Below, in pieces: positions 33,510-41,100 of a DNA stretch of 64,000 nucleotides. Every line of letters begins with the position of its first letter. Within the stretch, counting starts at the first letter, position 1. The stretch is from contig JASBVF010000056.1 of NCBI GenBank assembly GCA_030147525.1, positions 1 to 64,000 on the forward strand. The letters are read 5' to 3'. Origin of the DNA: Bacteroidota bacterium. Lineage in GTDB: Bacteria; Bacteroidota; Bacteroidia; Chitinophagales; Saprospiraceae. Under the pieces are notes generated by a model that worked only from the letters and a program-made list of their open reading frames with translations, was not told the DNA's origin and ran no database searches. The position numbers were made by a program, and so were the translations under genes.

Positions 33510-34161
33510 GTGTTTTCAAATACCCCTCAATCGCCCCCTTCCACTCTCCAATCCCTTTGTTCAGCAGTTTCACCACCGTCTTCGACGAAATCGTCGCACC
33601 GGTGATAGCTTCCACTTCGTTCGGGTTTTTCTTTTCGCCCTTTTTCACCGACACGATTACCGGCTCGACGGACAGCGACTCGAACTGCACGGTGAACGCC
33701 TGGTCTTTGATGATTTTATCACCCAGCCCCGGCGTCTCTTTGCTGTCCAGCACCTCGAAGCCGACGATGGTTTTCGTCTCCGGCTGGTAGCCCATGATGC
33801 CGGCAATCACATCCTGAAAGCCCGGCTCGTCGGATGGAATAGCGAAGCCGACCAGTTTCCCTGCGTCGTCGTGTCCGGCGTAAATGGCTTTCGGCGGCTT
33901 GCTACCGGCGGCGGCTTTCACTTCTTTCAAAACGTCCAGTTTTCCATCGGTCAAGACCAGTGTCTCGAAACTCGTGCAGCTGGGCAACACTTTGTAAATG
34001 GCCCGTTCCAATGCTGCCGCCTTGTTGGCTTCAATCATCGGCAGGGTGTACAGGTACGCCCCCACCAGCAGCAAGCCGGAGAGGAGGCCAGCAATGCCGA
34101 GGGTGGCGATGAGGCGGGAGGAGCTGGGCTCCAGTGTCGTTGTATTTTTAATGTCGTCCAT
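33505..34161 (-). CDS. rnfG: Rnf complex FMN-binding subunit G
   Basis: The start MDDIKNTTT at 34161 is chosen; the upstream extension is read from a hairpin repeat. The 218-residue product has one N-terminal membrane helix (LIATLGIAGLLSGLLLVGAY) and a periplasmic FMN-binding domain with GLGDKI and EAITGATISSKTV. The Thr of the TGAT motif is the site to which FMN is covalently attached by ApbE in this family. RnfG passes electrons within the complex. Confidence 0.92.
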   Translation of the reverse strand: MDDIKNTTTLEPSSSRLIATLGIAGLLSGLLLVGAYLYTLPMIEANKAAALERAIYKVLPSCTSFETLVLTDGKLDVLKEVKAAAGSKPPKAIYAGHDDAGKLVGFAIPSDEPGFQDVIAGIMGYQPETKTIVGFEVLDSKETPGLGDKIIKDQAFTVQFESLSVEPVIVSVKKGEKKNPNEVEAITGATISSKTVVKLLNKGIGEWKGAIEGYLKTQ

Positions 34162-34170
34162 TTTATTCTC

Positions 34171-34257
34171 GTAAATTGGTGAATTAGTAAATTGGTAAAT
34201 TAGGACGGGAACAGGACGTGCGCAGCCCAATTTACCAATTCACTAATTTACTAATTC
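34171..34257. repeat. GTRAATTR hairpin 2 (rnfG side of four-helix gene)
   Basis: The arm runs GTAAATTG-GTGAATTA-GTAAATTG-GTAAATTA, the core is GGACGGGAACAGGACGTGCG, and the complement follows. It lies between rnfG and the four-helix-bundle gene. Its core is the reverse complement of the core of hairpin 3, so the two form inverted termini around that gene. Confidence 0.85.
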
Positions 34258-34266
34258 AACAACCCC

Positions 34267-34668
34267 CTACTTCGGCTTGCCACGTTTAGGATTCTTCTCC
34301 ATTTGCTCTTCGATGTAGTTGATGTAGTTATTCAAACGTTTTGCAAGCGTTTCATACCTTTCTTTCAAATCTTTGTACTCTTCACTGGTCACCAATTTCC
34401 GGCTATAGGCTTTCAGGAATTGGGTTTTTGATTCATACAACGAGCCTCTGCCATAAAAGCAGAAATTGCGGTTTTCACTATAAAAATACCTGCCGTAACC
34501 TTCGGCAATGTTGTTTGCCACAGAGTCCGTCGAATCCGTCCATTGTGCACCCAACCCCCGCTTGTTAAAATAATCCCATCGCTGCACTATTTTGTAAACT
34601 ATTTCCCCCAACTGCATGGCCAGCTTCCAAACCTCCAGGCTTTCAAGTCCCTTCCAATCGTTTTCCAT
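34267..34668 (-). CDS. Four-helix-bundle protein (23S rRNA IVS-type)
   Basis: A 133-residue all-helical protein of the four-helix-bundle/23S rRNA intervening-sequence family. The signatures are ESLEVWKLAMQLGEIVYKIV, SVANNIAEGYGR and the aromatic-rich helix NFCFYGRGSLYESKTQFL; the C terminus is basic. Family members occur inside rRNA intervening sequences and as orphan genes; a relative (Avd) partners the reverse transcriptase of diversity-generating retroelements. Here it interrupts rnfD-rnfG and is tightly flanked by hairpins in opposite orientation, 9 bp and 12 bp away. This suggests a small mobile unit rather than an Rnf gene. No reverse transcriptase or template repeat is present. Confidence 0.85.
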   Translation of the reverse strand: MENDWKGLESLEVWKLAMQLGEIVYKIVQRWDYFNKRGLGAQWTDSTDSVANNIAEGYGRYFYSENRNFCFYGRGSLYESKTQFLKAYSRKLVTSEEYKDLKERYETLAKRLNNYINYIEEQMEKNPKRGKPK

Positions 34669-34680
34669 AGTCGATTTTTT

Positions 34681-34772
34681 GTAAATTGGTGAATTAGTGA
34701 ATTGGTAAATTAGGCTGCGCCTGTCCAGTTCCCGCCCTAATTTACCAATTCACTAATTTACCAATTTACTAA
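34681..34772. repeat. GTRAATTR hairpin 3 (rnfD side of four-helix gene)
   Basis: Arms of GTAAATTG/GTGAATTA units surround the core GGCTGCGCCTGTCCAGTTCC, the inverted form of the core of hairpins 1 and 2. It ends at the rnfD stop codon. With hairpin 2 it brackets the four-helix-bundle gene. Confidence 0.85.
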
Positions 34773-35767
34773 TACCCATAAACCCTCGTCCTCGTAAACT
34801 TATTTATCAACGGCGTCGCCGCATTCATCAATAAAATAGCGTACATCACCCCCTCCGGCAGACCGCCCCAGACCCGTATCAGCACGACCAACAACCCAAT
34901 GCCGATACTGTAAATCCAGATACCCTTCGGTGTCAGCGGCGAAGTGACCAAATCGGTCGCCATGTACACCGTTCCGAGCAGCAGGCCGCCCGCCAGCGCT
35001 ATGAAAACCGGCGACGCAAATTTTTGAGAATCAATTAAATACAGTGCCCCTGACAGCACGCCCACCGCCAGCAGAATCCCCACCGGGATGCGCCAGTTGA
35101 TGATTTTCCGCCAGGCGAGATACAGTCCGGCGAGGATGAGCACCACGCCGCAAGTCTCGCCAAGCGAACCACTGATGTTTCCCAAAAACAAATCCATCAC
35201 GGGCGTCGCTTGCTGGCTGAATTTCATCTGCGCCAGCGGCGTTGCCATGGCTACAGCGTCCACCGTTTCACCCTGAAAAAACGGCAGGGCGAGGTTCGTG
35301 CCCCGTGCCGCCAGGTACTGACCGTCCGGGGCTTCCCAGGTCGTGATGGCCGTGGGGAATGCCGCCTGCAAAAACGCCCGTCCGAGCAGCGCCGGGTTGA
35401 AGATGTTCTGCCCCAGCCCACCCCAGATGATTTTGCCCATGCCGATGGCCACCACCCCGCCGAGGAAGGCCATCCACATCGGGAAGCCCGGCGGCAGGGT
35501 CAGCGCCAGCAGCATCCCGGTAATCATCGCACTGCCGTCCCGCAGCGAGGCGCCCCGCTGGGCATTTTTATCGAAAAACCACTCCGTCGCCAGGCACCCG
35601 GCAATGGCGGCCACGCTCACCAGCAGGGCGCTCAGCCCGAAGTAGTAAAACGCCGCCAGGAAGACCGGCACCAGCGTGTACACTACTTCCCACATGATTT
35701 TCGGGGTGGTATCCCGGTGGTGAAGGAAGGGGGAGGTGGAGATGGTTATTTTAGATGGTTGGACCAT
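34769..35767 (-). CDS. rnfD: Rnf complex membrane subunit D
   Basis: A 332-residue membrane protein with about nine to ten helices and the RnfD/NqrB pattern. STSPFLHHRDTTPKIMWEVV is near the N terminus, GLGQNIFNPALLGRAFLQAA is the conserved cytoplasmic loop, and DAVAMATPLAQMKF carries the Thr that binds FMN covalently. In most homologues this motif reads SGATPL; here it is AMATPL, with the Thr kept. RnfD forms the core of the ion-translocating part. The stop codon touches hairpin 3. Confidence 0.92.
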   Translation of the reverse strand: MVQPSKITISTSPFLHHRDTTPKIMWEVVYTLVPVFLAAFYYFGLSALLVSVAAIAGCLATEWFFDKNAQRGASLRDGSAMITGMLLALTLPPGFPMWMAFLGGVVAIGMGKIIWGGLGQNIFNPALLGRAFLQAAFPTAITTWEAPDGQYLAARGTNLALPFFQGETVDAVAMATPLAQMKFSQQATPVMDLFLGNISGSLGETCGVVLILAGLYLAWRKIINWRIPVGILLAVGVLSGALYLIDSQKFASPVFIALAGGLLLGTVYMATDLVTSPLTPKGIWIYSIGIGLLVVLIRVWGGLPEGVMYAILLMNAATPLINKFTRTRVYGY

Positions 35768-35828
35768 ATAATTATCAGATAATCAATCTTTTTACTAAAA
35801 AATAAAAATAACTGGGCTACCAAAACTT

Positions 35829-36668
35829 CTATTTGTTTTTGGAAGTGAAATATCGAATAGGAATTCTTTCTGCTGTTTTACCCCCTGACTTTTCATGTTC
35901 AAATTGAAGTCGAGCGACTTCAATAAGATTATTGATTGAACCTCCGTAAGTGAATTTGTCAGAAAAGTCATTTGGATTAAACTGCTTTTGAACTTCAATA
36001 TTTGCCACCACTTCTGGCTTTGCTTTGTCTTTTTTTAATGAAGAAGCATACATCCACGAAATAGCTGGTTCTTCCTTCCAAAGGGCAAAAGACATGACCA
36101 ATACATTTGACTTTTCAAAATTTTTTGAATCTGGTATTTGTGGTTGATTTATTTCTAAAGCAGCGATTAAATTGAGTCCATATTCGTCACCATTCACTGC
36201 TTCAAGGACGATTGCTCCGCCATAATTGCCATTTTCAAGTTTATATGCTAAACAATCTCCTTTTTTATAAACAGGCTCTACAATTCGCTTCTTCTTTCTC
36301 CTTCTTGGTTTTGGTTTATCTGTTTGCAGTTGAACTAAAAACTTATCAAGTGCAGCTTTTCGCTTTTTCAAATCACCGTTGCTCGCTCCAAGATTTCGCC
36401 ACACCTCAAGGTCTTCGCCCGACTCGATGATTTGTTTAACTCGCTGAAACACATCCCCATCAAGTTGTTTACATTCCCATTGAGCTTTTGCCAGGGCAAA
36501 CCAAAAGTTGTTTGCATCATCTTCGTCACCAATGACTTCACTGTTGTCTTCAACTAACTTTTTTGAAACATCCTTGACCTCCCATCCTTCGTTATATAAA
36601 TCAAAAAAATCCGCATATACGTCGGCATATGTGTCATTTGAAGAAATCGCTGTACCCCATGCTCCCAT
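35829..36668 (-). CDS. DUF4259-like protein
   Basis: A 279-residue soluble protein starting MGAWGTAISSNDTYADVYAD, the N-terminal signature of DUF4259. A helical region follows (to ~115), then a very basic linker (KPKPRRRKKKR), then a beta-rich C-terminal half (YKKGDCLAYKLENGNYGGAI). The function is unknown. It is clearly more AT-rich than the rnf genes on either side and sits between rnfC and rnfD, so it is probably a later insertion. Confidence 0.65.
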   Translation of the reverse strand: MGAWGTAISSNDTYADVYADFFDLYNEGWEVKDVSKKLVEDNSEVIGDEDDANNFWFALAKAQWECKQLDGDVFQRVKQIIESGEDLEVWRNLGASNGDLKKRKAALDKFLVQLQTDKPKPRRRKKKRIVEPVYKKGDCLAYKLENGNYGGAIVLEAVNGDEYGLNLIAALEINQPQIPDSKNFEKSNVLVMSFALWKEEPAISWMYASSLKKDKAKPEVVANIEVQKQFNPNDFSDKFTYGGSINNLIEVARLQFEHEKSGGKTAERIPIRYFTSKNK

Positions 36669-36737
36669 TTTACTATGCTTTTAAGTCTTAACATTTTTAC
36701 AATCCATAACCTCTGACTGCCACAGACGAACTGCCAC

Positions 36738-38096
36738 CTACCCCTCCTTCTCCCTCGCCTTCCTTTCCCTAATCATCGCCTTCCCCACCCGAAAACTCTG
36801 CACAAGCGGTATCCCCGATGGGCAGACGAACGAGCAGGAGCCGCACTCGAAGCAGTCCAGCACGTTGTAGTCCTCCATTTCCTCCCACAGCCCTTTGCGG
36901 GCGAGGGCGCCCATACGGGCGGGGTTGAGGAACAGCGGGCAGGCGTCGAGACAACGGCCGCAGCGGATGCAGTTCAGCGTGTTGATGTCCTGCACCTCCT
37001 GGTCGGTCAGTAGCAGGATGCCGGAAGTGCCTTTCACCACTGGCACGTCGAGGTTTTTCTGCACGGCGCCCATCATCGGGCCGCCGAGCAACATGCGGGG
37101 CGATGGGTGCGTGAGACCGCCGCAGTAGTCCACCACCTGCCGCATGGGCGTACCGATGGGCACGAGCACATTGGCCGGACGCTTCACCGCCGTACCGGAA
37201 ACCGTGACGACCCGCTCAATCAGCGGCAGTCCCTTGCGGAAGTATTGCGACATGGCCACAATCGTCCCCACGTTGGAGACCATCGTGCCGACGTCGAGCG
37301 GCAGCTTGCCCGCCGGGACTTCCTCGCCGAGAATGGCCGAAATCATCATCTTTTCCGCCCCCTGTGGGTATTTCACCTCCAGCCCCACCACCTCAATGTC
37401 GAGCCGGCTCTTTTTCGCCGCTTCCCGCAGCACGAGGATGGCGTCGGGTTTGTTCGCCTCCACGGCGATGTAAACTTTTTCCGCAGGAACGAACCGTTGC
37501 AGGATTTCACAGCCGTCAATCAGGTCGCCGGCGTACTCGACCATCACCCGGTGGTCGCAGGTGAGGAAGGGTTCGCACTCGCAGCCGTTCATCATCAGGT
37601 ACTTGCAACTCTTGCCTTCGGGAATGGAAAATTTCACATGCGCCGGAAACGCCGCCCCGCCCATGCCGACCAGTCCGGCCTGCTGCACGGCTGCGATGAA
37701 TTCTTTTGTAGTCAAATTTTCCGGCGGCGTGGGCAGGTTCACCGCCAGTTTTTGGGTGGAAAAGGGGTCTGTTTTGATTTTGATACCCGGCGCCATCTGC
37801 CCGTTCGGTTGGTCGAACAGGTCAATCGCCGCCACCGTGCCGTCCACCGGGGAGTGCAGCGCCACGGAGACGAAGCCGCCGGGTTCGGCAATCATTTCGC
37901 CCCGGCGTACCCGCTGCCCTTCCTTCACCACCGCCTTCGACGGCGCCCCGATGTGCTGCCCCAGCGGCAGGATGTACTCCTCCACAAACGGCATCCGCTC
38001 TATCCGGCTGTTGCAGGAGAGTTCCTTGAATTCTTCCGGGTGTACGCCGTGCCGGAAGGTTTGGAGGGGGCCGATGGCGGTGGATGTATTTTGCAT
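36738..38096 (-). CDS. rnfC: Rnf complex NADH-binding subunit C
   Basis: A 452-residue protein with the full RnfC layout: GQHIGAPSKAVVKEGQRVRR near the N terminus, the NAD/FMN-binding loop GMGGAAFPAHVKF, MMNGCECEPFLTCDHRVMVE, then two ferredoxin motifs CIRCGRCLDACP (~376-387) and CFECGSCSFVCP (~412-423). RnfC is the peripheral subunit that exchanges electrons with NAD(H). All eight cluster cysteines are present. The 5' gap carries hairpin 4. Confidence 0.93.
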   Translation of the reverse strand: MQNTSTAIGPLQTFRHGVHPEEFKELSCNSRIERMPFVEEYILPLGQHIGAPSKAVVKEGQRVRRGEMIAEPGGFVSVALHSPVDGTVAAIDLFDQPNGQMAPGIKIKTDPFSTQKLAVNLPTPPENLTTKEFIAAVQQAGLVGMGGAAFPAHVKFSIPEGKSCKYLMMNGCECEPFLTCDHRVMVEYAGDLIDGCEILQRFVPAEKVYIAVEANKPDAILVLREAAKKSRLDIEVVGLEVKYPQGAEKMMISAILGEEVPAGKLPLDVGTMVSNVGTIVAMSQYFRKGLPLIERVVTVSGTAVKRPANVLVPIGTPMRQVVDYCGGLTHPSPRMLLGGPMMGAVQKNLDVPVVKGTSGILLLTDQEVQDINTLNCIRCGRCLDACPLFLNPARMGALARKGLWEEMEDYNVLDCFECGSCSFVCPSGIPLVQSFRVGKAMIRERKAREKEG

Positions 38097-38108
38097 TCGT
38101 TATTACTT

Positions 38109-38187
38109 GTAAATTGGTGAATTAGTAAATTGGTGAATTAGGTTGGGGCCCAGCCCAATTTACTAATTCACCAATTCACTAATTTAC
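38109..38187. repeat. GTRAATTR hairpin 4 (NifJ-like/rnfC gap)
   Basis: GTAAATTG-GTGAATTA-GTAAATTG-GTGAATTA, core GGTTGGGGCCCAGCCC, then the complement. The right arm provides the last residues (GVN) and TAG stop of the 1283-residue protein. The core differs from hairpins 1-3. Confidence 0.85.
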
Positions 38188-41100
38188 TCCTCTCATAGAA
38201 AGCGCCAGCAACTTCTCCCGCAACTTCACCTTTACATCCGCCATCACCGCCGCCTCTTTTTTGGCCAGTTGCGATTCGTAATCTGCCCGTACGTCCGCCA
38301 GTTTTGCCTCGTATTTTTTCGTCAATTCCGCTTCGGCTTCCTTCCAGAGTTTTTCCGGGTAAGGCGTTAGCGTTCCGGCGATTTCACGCAGGGTATGCCA
38401 TTGATTTTCAGCGGCTTGGGCTGCTTCTACGACTTGGCGGGAGGCCACCCAGCGTTGTAGTTCGCCGTTTTCACCCAAAGAAAAAATCATGGCCACTTTG
38501 CCCTCCCTCGCCGATGGTTCCAGCGCCAGCAATTCGGCGACAGGCAGCAGGTTTGCCTCGTCCTCCAAAGCTGGCCGGAAGTGCGACGCCCAGTTGACCT
38601 GCGTGAACAGCCAGTCTGCCAGCGTCAGGGTGTAAGGTTGCGATTTTTGTTCGTCTTTTTCGATAAAATTCAACTCCGCTTTATGCCAATTTTCCTCTGC
38701 CGACGGATTTCCTTCCAGCGAGATTTGCGTTGAAAGGAAGCCACCTTTTTTCACTGGGTCAAAAGCAAAAAACGGAAAGGCACGGGTCTCCAGCGCCAAC
38801 TTCGGTAAAGCCGTCCAATCAACCGCCGTGTGCTGCACTTGGTAGGGGGCGAGCAGGTGGAAGAAGGCCGGGCCGGGGCGTTGCAAACCTTTCAGCAGGT
38901 TGTTGAAAAGCACCTTGCCGCCATCCATAACTCCCTGAAAGACAAAGGCTTTACGGAGCGCCAGTGCCGAAAGCAGCAACGTGTTGTTTTTACTAAAATT
39001 CACCGCCGCTTCGCCGTCAGGCGAGAGCTGACCATCGTTCAGTACGATGATTTTTATCGGAAAATCACCTGCCAGCAGGCTGTTCAGTTGGGTGAAATTT
39101 TTCTCCAGAAAACTATCCCGGCTGCCTACCAGCAGCATCGGCGGCACGAGGCGTTTTTCGCCCTCCTCCAAATCCTGCCAGCGCAGGGCGGCGATTTTCG
39201 GAGCATGCACATCGGGCTGGTACTTGTCGTTGGCTTCGAGGCGGGCACGGCGCAGCAGGCGCAGGTTGTCGAGCGCATGGCGCAGGTAGCCCCGGAAAAG
39301 GCCCTCGGCCAGTTCCGCTGTCACACCGTTTTTATCAAAAATCACGGGCGTCGTGAAGGGGTTGAACGGGAACGCAGCGCCCGGCAGCGAGCCGTCGTGC
39401 AGCGCCAGTCCGAAGCGGGAACGTCCCATGCCGTTCGGTCCCTCGGTGAGCAGCCAACGGAGTTCCTTCAGGTCGTTGACGAGCTGGATTTTGCGTTGCA
39501 AAAGCGCCGTGTCCAGCAATTTGAGATGCTCCCCGGCGCCGAGTTTTCCGAAGATTTCATCCATCGGCAGGCGCTTGCCTTGGGCCTCGGCGATGGCATT
39601 CCAGAGTGCCGACGAGTCGTCCTTTGGCAGGGCGCCGCTGAGTTTTTCATGGATGTTTTCGGAGAGGTTTTCAATCAATTTTTCTACCTCCCGCACCTGT
39701 TCCACCACGCCCGGTTGCACGGCGGATTCGGTGAGCGCCGTGAGCCAGTGCAGCAGCGTTTTCGCCGGTGCGCCGGATTCGCCGAGGCTGCCGCCCGTCA
39801 TCGAAAGGTAGTTGAAACGGCTGAGCAGCACGGCGGCGAATGGGTTGTAGTCGCCGTCGTTCACCTGCCGCCGGATGGCGTCGGAGGCGGTATCGGGCAG
39901 TTGCTCCCAGGTACTGAAATTTCGCTCCGTTTGCGCCAGCAATTCGGGCGTTTGGGCGCTCATCGTAAGGGCGTCTTCGGGGCAAATTTGAGCGCAAAGT
40001 CCGCAGGCCGTGCAGGCGTGCGGGTCAATGGCGAGTGAGAACAGTTCGCCGCTGCCCTTTTCACGGGTTTCATTTTTTTCAAAAAACGCCTCTGTCACAG
40101 CCACCGGGAAGTCCGACAGCACGGAGAGGAGGTTGGCGAAATCACGCTGGGCGTTCTCCAGTTTTTCGCCGGTGAGGTTGAGTTGGGTGGTCAGTTTTTC
40201 AAATGCAAATGGCAGGAAATCGCCCGCCAAAGTGACGGGGTAACTTGAAGTTACCCCGTCACTTGAGGCAGCGTCACTTGAGGCCGAGCGCACCACCTGC
40301 GCCGACACCTTCCCCAAATTTTTCACCAACGGCGTCAGGCTTGAAACGCTCAGCCCCTGCCGTCCTGCGATGTCCATGCCGCCCCGCAGTAGGCTCTCAA
40401 AACCCAGCGCCACGGGCGGAATCGCCGAGTGCGGGCACTGCACGAAACAGGTCCCGCATCCCGTGCATTTTTCAGGTAAAAAAACGGGCAGCTCCGTTCG
40501 CCGGGCGTCCATGCCGGACAGCCCCGCCGTCGTAGCGGGCATCACGGGTAGTGCCTGAAACGGGTCGGCGATGAGTTCCTGCGCCTCACCGGACTGAAAA
40601 AAATAGGCGGCATCCTGGTAAAAACGGCTCAGCCGGGAGTAGGGCGGGCCGAGGTTTTTGTGCTTGCGCACGACGAGGGGCAGGCCGAGGTTGCTTTCCT
40701 TACCACGGTTGAAACCGTGGGTTGAAATTGGTTCCTCGGGCAGCGTTTCGTCCCCGATTCCGGGGTACTCCCGTGCGATGGTTTGCAGCAGGACTTCGTG
40801 CTGCGGGTAGTCGGTTTTGTTTTTGGTGAAATGGAGGCCGAGGTAGTAGCGGCGTTTGGCTTTGTCGCCGAGGAGCATGTTGCGTAGGGCGGCCGTGATG
40901 AGTTTTACCAAATTTTCAAAATTTGGTAAATCTAACTGCCCGGAAATCAATGCCAGTTCCTTCTTTTTATCCCAAAAATGCCCGCCTGAAGGCCCACCTT
41001 CCAACGCCGCTTTCACCTGTGTAAAAACGGGCGGCTCACCCATCTGGACACCATCCACAGCTTCAAGCACCGTCACGGCTTTTTTACCCGAAAGCAATTT

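Noticed and set aside
34267-34668. Diversity-generating retroelement accessory gene (Avd)
   Set aside because: The fold is related, but no reverse transcriptase, template repeat or variable repeat is seen nearby.
38830-40038. A 402-codon open frame on the plus strand inside the NifJ-like gene
   Set aside because: It is antisense to a gene with clear Fe-S motifs and PFOR similarity; its translation is His/Gln/Arg-rich with no domain, a typical shadow in GC-rich DNA.
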